From the NCBI RefSeq assembly GCF_001940785.1, contig NZ_MSLS01000003.1, positions 121,235 through 185,234 of the forward strand: a DNA stretch of 64,000 bases. Direction: 5' to 3'. Shown piece after piece: positions 55,207-63,781 of this stretch. The position numbers and the translations under genes were made by a program. The notes under the pieces were generated by a model, which was not told the origin of the DNA, searched no databases, and worked only from the letters and a program-made list of their open reading frames with translations. The first letter of the stretch is position 1; every line of letters starts with the position of its first letter. This stretch comes from Bacillus sp. MRMR6. GTDB taxonomy: Bacteria > Bacillota > Bacilli > Bacillales > Cytobacillaceae.

Positions 55207-55277
55207 CTGTCCACCCCACGCGTACAAAATGCCGCATTTGTCCACGAGCGGTGACAGGCACCATGTGAAATTTTCAC
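55207..55277. repeat. Nested palindromes between speE and speB
   Basis: CTGTCCACC near 55207 pairs with GGTGACAG near 55250; inside is the palindrome AAATGC-C-GCATTT (55227-55239), and beside it TGTGAAATTTTCACA (about 55264-55278). GGTGACAGGCACC words of this kind are typical REP-like repeats in bacilli. It may also act as the speE 3' hairpin. Confidence 0.55.
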
Positions 55278-55288
55278 AAACCACCAAA

Positions 55289-56122
55289 TTACTTCAGCAA
55301 GTCCCCAACAAATTTTGGCAGGACGAAGGCTGCTTTGTGTAGTTCTTTTGTGTAGTATTTGGTTTCGATTTCGTGGAAGCGGTCTTCGCTTACTTCTAAT
55401 GGGTCGTATTTTTTTGAGCCGATGGTGAATGCCCATAGGCCGCTTGGGTACGTTGGGATGTTCGCCACATAAAGACGTGTGATTGGGAAGATTTCGCGCA
55501 CATCACGTTGTACGGTGCGGATTAAGTCCGCTTTGAACCAAGGGTTATCAGATTGGGCAACGAAGATTCCGTCTTCTTTTAACGCTTTTGAAATTCCTGC
55601 GTAAAACCCTTTTGTAAAAAGGTTAACCGCTGGGCCCACTGGCTCTGTGGAGTCAACCATGATCACGTCATACTCATTTTCACTATTCGCAATGTGCATG
55701 AAACCATCGTCTACTTGTACATCTACACGTGGGTCATCAAGCATACCAGCGATCTCTGGTAAAAACTTTTTAGAGTACTCAATTACCTTGCCATCAATAT
55801 CAACTAACGTTGCTTTTTTCACAGACGGGTGCTTTAACACTTCACGAATTACACCGCCATCTCCGCCGCCAACAACTAGAACGTTCTCAGGGTTTGGATG
55901 TGTAAACAATGGTACGTGTGCGACCATTTCGTGGTAAACGAATTCATCTTTCACAGACGTCATCACCATGTCGTCTAATAAAAGCATGTTGCCCCATTCT
56001 TCTGTTTCTACCATATCCAGCTTTTGAAATTCTGTTTGTTCTGTATGTAAGGTTTTATTTATTTTCATGGTAATTCCAAAGTTTTCAGTTTGCTTTTCTG
56101 TAAACCAAATTGACATGCTCAT
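55289..56122 (-). CDS. speE: Spermidine synthase
   Basis: Transfers aminopropyl from decarboxylated S-adenosylmethionine to putrescine, 277 residues. The N-terminal beta domain starts [22 protein letters not shown]; the Rossmann domain has [19 protein letters not shown] and the catalytic Asp in [13 protein letters not shown]. It forms a putrescine-spermidine unit with speB. A MITE is inserted 24 bp upstream of its start codon. Confidence 0.97.
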   Translation of the reverse strand: MSMSIWFTEKQTENFGITMKINKTLHTEQTEFQKLDMVETEEWGNMLLLDDMVMTSVKDEFVYHEMVAHVPLFTHPNPENVLVVGGGDGGVIREVLKHPSVKKATLVDIDGKVIEYSKKFLPEIAGMLDDPRVDVQVDDGFMHIANSENEYDVIMVDSTEPVGPAVNLFTKGFYAGISKALKEDGIFVAQSDNPWFKADLIRTVQRDVREIFPITRLYVANIPTYPSGLWAFTIGSKKYDPLEVSEDRFHEIETKYYTKELHKAAFVLPKFVGDLLK

Positions 56123-56145
56123 CTTCCTCCAAATACTTATTTATA

Positions 56146-56387
56146 GGCTGTGTTAAACTAGGCTGTTGATTTACGCTACAGGCGCTATGCTTTCCGCGGG
56201 CTCGCCCGTGAGCCTATTACAGCTTCGCACCTGTGGGGTCTCACTCAGCTCGTACATCCCGCAGGACAAGGAAGGCTACGGTAGCGAAACATCGCACGAA
56301 GAAAATGTGATTTTCATTTTCGAGGAGTCAAGCGCCTTTCACTCCAATCAACAGGTTCTAAAATCAACAGTATCCATTAACACAGCC
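56146..56387. mobile_element. MITE-like element (242 bp) with 8-bp target duplication, upstream of speE
   Basis: Ends GGCTGTGTTAA (56146) and TTAACACAGCC (56387) are inverted; just inside, CTGTTGATTT and AAAATCAACAG pair too. The exact 8-bp direct repeat TATTTATA flanks it (56138-56145 and 56388-56395). Its interior contains GCTTTCCGCGGGC and the inverse of GATTGGAGTGAAAGGC, shared with the palindrome at 37802. It has no transposase. Eight-bp duplications fit ISL3-like transposases. The remaining 56396-56634 is AT-rich with nothing seen. Confidence 0.85.
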
Positions 56388-56634
56388 TATTTATAAAAGA
56401 TACTTTGACCTATCCTAATGCCGAAAATCGTTTATTAAAAACTAAGGTAATAAACATCATTTTTATACTACCCAAACTATTGAATTACAAACATAAAGAA
56501 AAGTCTAGTGAATTCTATCAATATGTCAAGAAAATTTTTCTTTTTGATGTAAAAAATGTTTAAAATGCTTCCCTAATCTCAATACTGTTACTATGAAGAT
56601 TTTTAGAGACTGGTAAAGTGCGAGGTGATTGTTT

Positions 56635-58701
56635 GTGGAAGTTATGACGGATCAACGGTTTCGAAAGACAATCAAATATCTGCGCGCGCTGATCATCATT
56701 AGTTTGATCGGATTTTCGGTCATGCTGATTTTTTTCCTTGGGGTTCTCGGCTATGCCAAGATTTTAGGGGCACCTCCGCTTGCTGTTCCGCAATCGACTT
56801 TATTCTTTGCCAGCGATGGAACATTGATTGGAGAAAGCAACAGCGGCCAAAAGCGTTATTGGGTACCATTTGATAAGATTTCACCTGACTTAGTAAATGC
56901 AACCCTTTCTGTCGAAGATAAAAGCTTTTATGAGCATCATGGCTTTGATTATAAACGGATAGCTGGTGCCATTATCGCCGATATAAAAGCATTTGCCAAA
57001 GTTCAGGGTGCAAGTACAATCACACAGCAATACGCAAGGAACCTGTTTCTTGAGCATGATAAAACGTGGAAACGGAAGCTTCATGAAGCTTTTTATACGA
57101 TTCGTCTTGAAATGAACTACTCTAAAAAAGAAATTCTAGAAGGCTATTTAAATACGATTTATTACGGACATGGTGCATATGGGATCCAGGCTGCTAGTCA
57201 ATTCTTTTATGGTAAAGACGCCTCTGAATTAACGCTTGCAGAGGCAACCATGATCGCAGGAGTTCCAAAAGGCCCTAGCTATTATTCTCCGCTCGCTTCT
57301 GAAGAAAACGCAAAAAAGCGCCAAGCCATCATTTTAAATACAATGGTCTCAAATGGCTATATCGATAAGAAACTTGCAGAAGAGACAAAGGATATTCCAC
57401 TCACCTTAATTGGAGAGCACCCCGATAGCCAGGTGGAGATCGCTCCTTATTTTCAGGATGCTGTCAGAAATGCTTTGAAAAATCAACTGAAGTTAGATGA
57501 CCGCACGATTGCCCTTGGCGGTTTAAAGGTGTATACCACCCTTGACCCCAAGCAGCAGGAGATAGCGGAAAGAAAGGTTCAAGAACAAATCGCAAGTGAG
57601 TCAGAAATTCAAGTTGGCCTTGTTGCGATGGATCCAAAAAACGGTCATGTCCGTGCGATGGTTGGCGGCCGTAACTACGAAGAAAGTAATTTTAATCGTG
57701 CCGTCCAAGCCATCAGACAACCGGGCTCTACCATCAAGCCGCTTCTCTATTACGCGGCACTTAATCAAGGGTTTACACCCGCTTCCACGATGCGAAGTGA
57801 ATTAACCACTTTCCAGTTCGATGAAGGCCGGGACACCTATACACCACATAATTTTAATAATAAGTATGCCGAAGGAGAAATTACTCTCGCCCAGGCTATA
57901 GCTGTATCAGATAATATTTTTGCTATAAAAACTCACCTATTTTTAGGTGCTGAAACGTTAATTAATACGGTTAAAGAGTTTGGTATTTCTACGAAAATGG
58001 ATAAAGTACCATCGCTTGCCCTTGGGACATCGGGAGTTCGTATCATTGAAATGGCAAATGCCTACAGTATGTTTGCTAACGGCGGCCATAATGTTCAACC
58101 GACATTGATTACAAAAGTAGAAGATTATAATGGAAATGTTATTTTTAAACATAAAAATGAAGCTAACAAGGTTTTAGATCCTGCTAAGGCATACGTAATG
58201 ACAGAGATGCTGACAGGGATGTTTGACCCTAGGCTAAATGGCTATGCTACGGTTACCGGCAATTCGCTTGTAAAACAGATTACCCGACCTTATGCTGGAA
58301 AATCTGGTTCAACAGAGACCGACAGCTGGATGGTTGGCTTTTCACCGCAGCTTGTTACAGCTGTTTGGATCGGTTATGATGCCGGTAAGCCGATTACCCT
58401 TGTAGCAGAGAAATCTTACACGAAAAACATCTGGGCTCAGTTTATGGAGGAGGCATTAGCGGGTAAACCGGTTAAAGCGTTTAAACCACCAAAGGACGGG
58501 GTTGTTGGGGTGTATGTAAATCCTGAGAATGGCAAGCTCGCCACGAAGGATTGTCCGGTCCGCCGTTTTACTTATTTTGTCATAGGGACCGAACCAACCG
58601 AGTATTGCACAGATCATTTAAAACATAAAGACCATGACCCAAAGGAAGATCACCACGAGAATAAAAAGGACCCTTGGTATAAGCGGATTTTCAAATGGTA
58701 G
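56635..58701 (+). CDS. pbpG: Bifunctional class A penicillin-binding protein, PbpG-like
   Basis: Membrane-anchored peptidoglycan glycosyltransferase/transpeptidase, 688 residues. Membrane helix at about 20-45; glycosyltransferase motifs VEDKSFYEHHGFDYKRI with the catalytic Glu and GASTITQQYARNLFL; transpeptidase motifs SxxK (PGSTIKPL), SDN (VSDNIFAIK) and KSGST. The C-terminal tail is His/Lys/Asp-rich (DHLKHKDHDPKEDHHENKK). Position next to speE and ywhD matches B. subtilis pbpG, a forespore gene. GTG at 56635 is chosen by the AGGTG site; ATG at 56644 is possible. Confidence 0.93.
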   Translation: MEVMTDQRFRKTIKYLRALIIISLIGFSVMLIFFLGVLGYAKILGAPPLAVPQSTLFFASDGTLIGESNSGQKRYWVPFDKISPDLVNATLSVEDKSFYEHHGFDYKRIAGAIIADIKAFAKVQGASTITQQYARNLFLEHDKTWKRKLHEAFYTIRLEMNYSKKEILEGYLNTIYYGHGAYGIQAASQFFYGKDASELTLAEATMIAGVPKGPSYYSPLASEENAKKRQAIILNTMVSNGYIDKKLAEETKDIPLTLIGEHPDSQVEIAPYFQDAVRNALKNQLKLDDRTIALGGLKVYTTLDPKQQEIAERKVQEQIASESEIQVGLVAMDPKNGHVRAMVGGRNYEESNFNRAVQAIRQPGSTIKPLLYYAALNQGFTPASTMRSELTTFQFDEGRDTYTPHNFNNKYAEGEITLAQAIAVSDNIFAIKTHLFLGAETLINTVKEFGISTKMDKVPSLALGTSGVRIIEMANAYSMFANGGHNVQPTLITKVEDYNGNVIFKHKNEANKVLDPAKAYVMTEMLTGMFDPRLNGYATVTGNSLVKQITRPYAGKSGSTETDSWMVGFSPQLVTAVWIGYDAGKPITLVAEKSYTKNIWAQFMEEALAGKPVKAFKPPKDGVVGVYVNPENGKLATKDCPVRRFTYFVIGTEPTEYCTDHLKHKDHDPKEDHHENKKDPWYKRIFKW

Positions 58702-58715
58702 CACTATAAAAAGTA

Positions 58716-58749
58716 GAAAAGCTCCGGAGAATACACTCCGGAGCTTTTC
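58716..58749. terminator. Strong terminator after pbpG
   Basis: Perfect 14-bp stem GAAAAGCTCCGGAG / CTCCGGAGCTTTTC, with A and T runs suited to both strands. Confidence 0.92.
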
Positions 58750-58837
58750 TTGTCCTAGTCTTACAGTGCCTAAACACTGGTAATAATTTTACTACTTTTT
58801 TGCATAAATTGCTATTGTAAAAAATTATTTTATTCAA

Positions 58838-58919
58838 GGCTGTGTTACAATTTTCCTTCTGATTGAAGCGGAAGGCACTTCGCTTTTCACTACAATCTCC
58901 ATTGTTTTCTAACACAGCC
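58838..58919. mobile_element. Short MITE relative (82 bp) at the 3' end of ywhD
   Basis: Inverted ends GGCTGTGTTA (58838) and TAACACAGCC (58919) match the MITE at 56146, with the inner words GATTGAAGCGGAAGGC and CTTCGCTTTTCACTACAATC paired. Flanks TATTC resemble each other but no exact duplication is seen. Its last base is the first base of the ywhD stop codon on the minus strand. Confidence 0.7.
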
Positions 58920-59434
58920 TATTCTACAGAAAGATCTCTTTTAAGCTCTTCTGTTGAGTTGTTCCATAAATCTAGATTGTGATTGCGGAGGAATTCGGCT
59001 AGGATGGTTTTTGATTTGTCATCCATATGGTCAACCATGATGTGACGCTTCAGGGATTTATCCATCTTGTTCACATGCTCTGGAAGCGATTTGTAGCCGC
59101 GGCGAATCTCGCGGTCAACCATCATTTCACAGGCCGTGACACCCGCGTAATAGGGACCTTCCGGTTTCCGATCAATCGTTACCCAAACGAGCCAATACGG
59201 CTTGCCATTGGGGACCTCTTCTTTCGTCTTTAAAAATTTGATGCCTTTCTCCACAGCGCTCCGAGCGTGCATTGCACCGACATCGATTACTGCATCACCA
59301 GCATCCACATCAATGATTACCGGCGAGACATTGTCAAGGCTCAAAGCCCCTTTTCCATACCCTTTGTGGCCGTCTGTCGGGTCGCTTTTTATAATATTAA
59401 ACCCTAGTTTTCTTTTGTTATTTTCCTCCATCAT
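58919..59434 (-). CDS. ywhD: YwhD-family protein
   Basis: A 171-residue cytosolic protein of unknown function found in bacilli between pbpG and ywhC. Typical runs are GFNIIKSDPTDGHKGYGKGALSLDNVSPVIIDVDAGDAVIDVGAMHARSAVEKGIKF and GPYYAGVTACEMMVDREIRRGYKSLPEHVNKMDKSLK, divided here by shorter quotes in the sequence. No catalytic motif is evident. A short MITE overlaps its stop codon, so the original C-terminus may have been altered. Confidence 0.85.
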   Translation of the reverse strand: MMEENNKRKLGFNIIKSDPTDGHKGYGKGALSLDNVSPVIIDVDAGDAVIDVGAMHARSAVEKGIKFLKTKEEVPNGKPYWLVWVTIDRKPEGPYYAGVTACEMMVDREIRRGYKSLPEHVNKMDKSLKRHIMVDHMDDKSKTILAEFLRNHNLDLWNNSTEELKRDLSVE

Positions 59435-59452
59435 GTATGCTAGCCTCCTCTT

Positions 59453-60106
59453 TTAAAAAAAGATTTGGGAAAAGAAGATATTTAGCCCTTCCCAAAGCCC
59501 AGGGATGATAAATTGAAAAATCGGCTGTATCGTATAGCGATCCAGCGGTGTAATCACGAGGATTAGAAAAATAAACACACCGTACTGCTCAAACTGAGTC
59601 ATTTTTGCCCGAATATGGTTTGGCGCTAAGTCTTCGACAATCCGGTAGCCATCCAGCGGCGGGAATGGGAGAAGGTTGAATACAAACAGCACAATATTCA
59701 GCCAGATAAAGATATCAAGAAATTCACCAACCCCTGTTAATGTAACGTCTGGCGCCATGCTCGCTAACGCATACCAAGTAAATAAACCAATAGAGGCCAA
59801 TACGAGATTACTAAGCGGACCAGCAACCGAAACTAACACACCAGCGACACGTGGTTTTTTAAAGAAAAAGCGGTTTACTGGCACTGGTCGGGCCCAGCCA
59901 AATCCAGCGATAAAGATCAAGATCGTTCCAAAAGGATCTAAATGCTTGATGGGGTTTAAGGTTAACCGTCCTTGTTTCTGAGCGGTCATATCCCCGAACT
60001 TGTAAGCAACGTACGCATGCGAAAATTCATGACAAGTAAAGGCAATCATTAGTGTAATCGCAACATAGGGAATCTCCCTGAGCGAATAGGCAAAAAATCC
60101 TTCCAA
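59453..60106 (-). CDS. ywhC: Site-2 protease family membrane metallopeptidase YwhC
   Basis: Intramembrane M50-type peptidase, 217 residues with about five helices. The zinc site is HEFSH in ITLMIAFTCHEFSHAYVAYKFGD near residues 22-32, and the third ligand Asp is in NLLPFPPLDGYRIV. I choose the TTG at 60104-60106, eight bases after AAGGGG; the upstream open frame reads through the leader. Substrate is unknown. Confidence 0.87.
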   Translation of the reverse strand: MEGFFAYSLREIPYVAITLMIAFTCHEFSHAYVAYKFGDMTAQKQGRLTLNPIKHLDPFGTILIFIAGFGWARPVPVNRFFFKKPRVAGVLVSVAGPLSNLVLASIGLFTWYALASMAPDVTLTGVGEFLDIFIWLNIVLFVFNLLPFPPLDGYRIVEDLAPNHIRAKMTQFEQYGVFIFLILVITPLDRYTIQPIFQFIIPGLWEGLNIFFSQIFF

Positions 60107-60242
60107 TCTATTTCCCCTTCTCCATTTGTTTCCTATAATTATACATGATAGCCTATCTAAAGTGAAAATAGTATTTATGCTTGTATTTTCCCCATCAAAA
60201 TGAAACAATACTAGCAGTTATGTTAGCTAGGAGGAACTAATT

Positions 60243-60428
60243 ATGCCATATGTTACTGTAAAAATGCTTGAAGGCCGTAATGAGGATCAAAAAAGAGCAC
60301 TGGTTGAAAAGGTGACTGCAGCGGTTGTCGAAACAACTGGTGCGCCTAAAGAAGCGGTAGTTGTTTTTATCGAGGAAATGAGCAAAAACCACTATGCTGT
60401 AGCTGGAACAAGACTTAGCGACAAATAA
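60243..60428 (+). CDS. ywhB: 4-oxalocrotonate tautomerase family enzyme YwhB
   Basis: A 61-residue tautomerase subunit. After removal of Met the catalytic base is the N-terminal Pro (MPYVTVKMLEGRNEDQKRALVEKVT), and Arg11 of the mature chain is present; hexameric in relatives. The physiological substrate in bacilli is unknown. GGAGG lies eight bases upstream and a terminator follows. Confidence 0.93.
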   Translation: MPYVTVKMLEGRNEDQKRALVEKVTAAVVETTGAPKEAVVVFIEEMSKNHYAVAGTRLSDK

Positions 60429-60434
60429 CAGGGA

Positions 60435-60472
60435 GAAAGGTGTCCTACCTCTGAGTAGAACACCTTTTTTTC
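60435..60472 (+). terminator. Terminator of ywhB
   Basis: Stem AAAGGTGT-N-CTAC / GTAG-N-ACACCTTT then TTTTT; probably also stops ywgA from the other side weakly. Confidence 0.85.
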
Positions 60473-60477
60473 TAACA

Positions 60478-60993
60478 TTAATGTAATTGAAGTTGTGTTT
60501 TATCTCTTAACGATTCGATGAATTGGTACGCTTCTTGGATTTCTTCCTCCATATAGCGCTGGCTGCTTTTTAGTGTGAATACTTTATTGGCAACCTCTTC
60601 TTTTGAAAGATTATCAAAATATAAGATTGTCGATACCAACTCCAAGAATCTCGCATTTTGATCATTCATATCTAAAAGGCAGTCTTGTAAAAGTGGCATT
60701 TCTACCTCATTTAAGCTAAGAAACTCTTTCCCTGTGTCTGTCAGCGTATAGCGGTACTGAAAATAGCCGCCTTTTTTCTCTTTGATTTCATTGAGGAAGC
60801 CCATGTTGCAAAGCTCTTCTACTCGTAATGTTAATTCCTCAGAATATGGACCGTAAAAATGAAATTGAAACCTCTCATGGAAGGGAAAGTCTACTTTTTT
60901 CGCAATATATATCATTTTTTGCAGCTTTTTTCTCCCGACAATTTCTCCGGATACTAGAATGGCCTGCATTAGCTTAGCATGGTCTTTTAACAA
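60478..60993 (-). CDS. ywgA: YwgA-family protein
   Basis: A 171-residue cytosolic protein resembling a winged-helix/panacea-like fold (MLKDHAKLMQAILVSGEIVGRKKLQKMIYIAKK, then FQFHFYGPYSEELTLRVEELCNMGFLNE). It is regularly coupled with ywfO in bacilli; here it follows ywfO after 13 bp. Function is not established. Confidence 0.83.
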   Translation of the reverse strand: MLKDHAKLMQAILVSGEIVGRKKLQKMIYIAKKVDFPFHERFQFHFYGPYSEELTLRVEELCNMGFLNEIKEKKGGYFQYRYTLTDTGKEFLSLNEVEMPLLQDCLLDMNDQNARFLELVSTILYFDNLSKEEVANKVFTLKSSQRYMEEEIQEAYQFIESLRDKTQLQLH

Positions 60994-61006
60994 CGTTTGT
61001 CATCTC

Positions 61007-62317
61007 CTACTCCAAAGATTCTATCTCTAATAGGCCGCGAATTTGGCTTTTTATCGTTTTGTTTGAAGCGTCATCCAAGAGGATATCTGCCGGGAAGTAA
61101 AGCTTATGGTCGGTTCTTCGCTTTCCGGAAATGGCATCAACAATTTCTGACTCTCTAGATAACTCTCTCAGGTCGCCGTTTTTCATCAATAAATGTATCG
61201 GCAGACGCTCTTCTTCTTCACCTGGACGATAAAAATCATAAGGCAGGTCAGAGGATGAGTCGACCACTAAATAGTACTCAGGGTCAATTCCTGCTTTTAC
61301 AAAAAGGCCCGTAAGTTCAGCAAGCTTTTTGTATTCCTTCGCTGGATCGAACTCAGCATACTTAAACAGGTTACGGTTCACAAAGCGCATGCACAGGTCA
61401 CTTAATATCGGGTCACTTTCTTCCTGCCAGCTTTGAAAATAAAATAACATCACGGCTTCATCTAATTTTAGATAGTCTTCTAAACTCACTTGATTGGTAA
61501 AAAAAGAATCGAAGTGAACAGGTCTATATTTAAATGTATAGTTTTCTTCAAATAACTGCTTGGCGCGATGAAGGATCTTTGTCAGAATAACCTCCGCACT
61601 GCGGGAAACTGGATGGAAATACACTTGCCAGTACATTTGGTAGCGGCTCATGATATAATCCTCGACGGCATGCATACCGCTCTTCTTAATGACAACCTGA
61701 TCTTCCTTTGGACGCATTACGCGGAGGATTCTCTCCATATCAAACTGGCCATAGCTGACACCCGTGAAATAAGCATCCCTTTGCAGATAATCCATTCTGT
61801 CCGCATCAATTTGACTGGATATAAGGCTGACGACAAGCTTTTTCTCTGAGGTTTTCGCAATCACTTCTGCTACTTTATCTGGAAAATCCGGGCTAACCTT
61901 TGTCAAAATGGCGTTAACCTCGGTGTTGCCAAGAATTATTGCTCGTGTAAAATCTTCATGGTCGAAGTCAAAAACTTTTTCAAAGGAGTGAGAAAATGGC
62001 CCATGCCCCAGGTCGTGGAGCAGTGCTGCGACTAGGGTAAGAAGGCGGTCATCGTTGTTCCATTCCGGCCTGCCGGCAAATACATCATCGATGATGCGGC
62101 GGACGATTTCATATACCCCAAGTGAATGATTAAAGCGGCTGTGCTCAGCCCCGTGAAAGGTCAGGAAGGTCGTCCCGAGCTGTTTAATCCGTCTTAGCCT
62201 TTGAAACTCTCTCGTTCCAACGAGGTCCCATATCACCCGATCACGGACATGTACATAGCGATGGACAGGATCTTTAAAAACTTTTTCCTCAGTAAGTTTT
62301 TCCGCCGAATAATGCAT
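61007..62317 (-). CDS. ywfO: HD-domain phosphohydrolase YwfO
   Basis: A 436-residue dGTPase-like HD protein. Metal ligands are seen in HSRFNHSLGVYEIV, ALLHDLGHGPFSHSFE and SSQIDADRMDYLQRDA. B. subtilis YwfO has been linked to nucleotide turnover, but its substrate is unsure to me. It forms a two-gene unit with ywgA. Confidence 0.9.
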   Translation of the reverse strand: MHYSAEKLTEEKVFKDPVHRYVHVRDRVIWDLVGTREFQRLRRIKQLGTTFLTFHGAEHSRFNHSLGVYEIVRRIIDDVFAGRPEWNNDDRLLTLVAALLHDLGHGPFSHSFEKVFDFDHEDFTRAIILGNTEVNAILTKVSPDFPDKVAEVIAKTSEKKLVVSLISSQIDADRMDYLQRDAYFTGVSYGQFDMERILRVMRPKEDQVVIKKSGMHAVEDYIMSRYQMYWQVYFHPVSRSAEVILTKILHRAKQLFEENYTFKYRPVHFDSFFTNQVSLEDYLKLDEAVMLFYFQSWQEESDPILSDLCMRFVNRNLFKYAEFDPAKEYKKLAELTGLFVKAGIDPEYYLVVDSSSDLPYDFYRPGEEEERLPIHLLMKNGDLRELSRESEIVDAISGKRRTDHKLYFPADILLDDASNKTIKSQIRGLLEIESLE

Positions 62318-62429
62318 AGGTTTACCTCTTCCTTTTAGCTCACGTTGATTCTTCTATTTTATCCCAAATCCACAGGTTTTTCATCCTGATTCAGCAAATT
62401 TCTGCAGGTTTTTTCGACAAATCTAGAAA

Positions 62430-62472
62430 ATAAAAATCACCTTAGCTTTTTTAGTCAAAGGTGATTATTTTT
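62430..62472. terminator. Terminator of the DUF1450 gene
   Basis: Stem AATCACCTT / AAGGTGATT with TTATTTTTT on one side and TTTTTATTTT on the other strand. Confidence 0.8.
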
Positions 62473-62476
62473 TATC

Positions 62477-62539
62477 TATGTCTAGCTCCAGCGTCCAGAG
62501 ATTAGTGTACTTCGCTAAACGGACGCTTCTGCTTTTCTA
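62477..62539 (-). repeat. Short form of the dispersed long-hairpin repeat overlapping a gene end
   Basis: The two arms TGTCTAGCTCCAGCGTCC and GGACGCTTCTGCTTTTCT are kept but the middle ~60 bp of the repeat are missing. The right arm (62515-62539) encodes the last residues of the DUF1450 protein. Confidence 0.7.
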
Positions 62540-62754
62540 ATTTTCTTATTTATTTTCTCCATTAATTCCTCTTCGGTTAATGCGGCAACCGGACGGTTAT
62601 TGACGAAGGCGAAGGTTTTCTTGCGGCCGGGTCCACAGTAGGACTGACAGCCAATTTTCACTTCAGCGTCTGGGTCAACTTCCTTTAAATGAGGGATTAA
62701 TGTCTTTAGATTTACGGCTTGACAGTCATCGCAAACACGAAATTCATTCGACAT
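62515..62754 (-). CDS. DUF1450 family protein (YuzB-like)
   Basis: A 79-residue cytosolic protein with a thioredoxin-like, iron-sulfur-type Cys pattern: CDDCQ near residue 8 and [13 protein letters not shown] near 36-48. The family's function is unknown. The end KIRKAEASV is encoded by the arm of a dispersed repeat, so the native C-terminus was probably replaced. Promoter elements were not identified. Confidence 0.82.
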   Translation of the reverse strand: MSNEFRVCDDCQAVNLKTLIPHLKEVDPDAEVKIGCQSYCGPGRKKTFAFVNNRPVAALTEEELMEKINKKIRKAEASV

Positions 62755-63021
62755 CGTTCCATCCCCTTCAATGGCTCAATCTATGTTTACTTTTATCGTA
62801 ATTCGATACAATCTAACTCCTTAGGTATTTTACATTTTCTTGATTCCTAATGCAAGTTGCAATCTTTAGCAAATCTTATACTTCCTTATCTTTTTAAAAA
62901 ACTATTATCCTTGCAATCATTTTGGTATAAAGCTTGAAAAACTTGTCCATCCTAAGACTAGAACTTTTAAAACTCGTCTCACGAGTATATTCGTTAATAT
63001 TTTTTAGGGAGTTGAAAACAT

Positions 63022-63780
63022 ATGAAAGTACGTCAAGATGCATGGACAGATGAAAACGATCTACTTTTAGCCGAAACCGTCCTTCGTCATGTTAGAGAAG
63101 GAAGTACCCAGTTGAATGCCTTTGAAGAGGTAGGCGACAAGCTTAATCGAACATCTGCAGCCTGCGGATTCAGATGGAATGCCGTTGTCCGTCACCGCTA
63201 CGAAAAAGCGTTACAGCTAGCGAAAAAGCAGCGAAAGCAAAGACAAAGAGTATTAGGAAAAGATCAAGGTGGCAAGAAAAAGTTACTATATAGCCCACCT
63301 GTAACTTCTGTTGAGGGATTTGAAGCAGCACAAATGCCGACAATGGATTCAGCGGTGTTAGTAGAAACGTATGAAATGCCAGATATGACGGCGGAAATGG
63401 CAGAAGAAACGTATGTTTTGCCAACAGCAACAGTACAAAGGTCGTATAGAACATCTGCCTCTACAGCATCAGGTCTGACAATTGATAGCGTCATTGATTT
63501 CTTGCAAAACTTTAATCTTTCCAATCTGCAAAATGAAGCATTAAAAAGTGAGAATGAAAGATTGAAGCGCGAGATTTCTGAATTACAAAAGCAAAATGAA
63601 GAAATGTCTGCGAAATTAAACAACCTCGAGAAAAATAAGGAAACAATCCAAGAAGAATACGAGACATTAATGAAAATCATGAACCGTGCCCGCAAGCTCG
63701 TTTTATTTGAGGAAGAAGAAAGACCAGGAACAAAATTCAAAATGGACCGCAACGGAAACCTGGAAAAAGTCGCTGAATAA
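63022..63780 (+). CDS. rsfA: Forespore transcriptional regulator RsfA
   Basis: Modulator of sigma-F-dependent genes in the forespore, 252 residues. A Myb/SANT-like DNA-binding domain occupies 1-65 ([40 protein letters not shown]) followed by a basic stretch KKQRKQRQR. The middle is variable, and residues about 155-225 form a coiled coil of Glu/Lys/Asn heptads. GGGAG precedes the ATG. Two tandem long-hairpin repeats start directly after the stop codon. Confidence 0.93.
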   Translation: MKVRQDAWTDENDLLLAETVLRHVREGSTQLNAFEEVGDKLNRTSAACGFRWNAVVRHRYEKALQLAKKQRKQRQRVLGKDQGGKKKLLYSPPVTSVEGFEAAQMPTMDSAVLVETYEMPDMTAEMAEETYVLPTATVQRSYRTSASTASGLTIDSVIDFLQNFNLSNLQNEALKSENERLKREISELQKQNEEMSAKLNNLEKNKETIQEEYETLMKIMNRARKLVLFEEEERPGTKFKMDRNGNLEKVAE

Positions 63781-63781
63781 A

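Noticed and set aside
56166..56396. A 76-residue open frame inside the MITE
   Set aside because: It lies fully inside a palindromic non-autonomous element and resembles no transposase or other protein.
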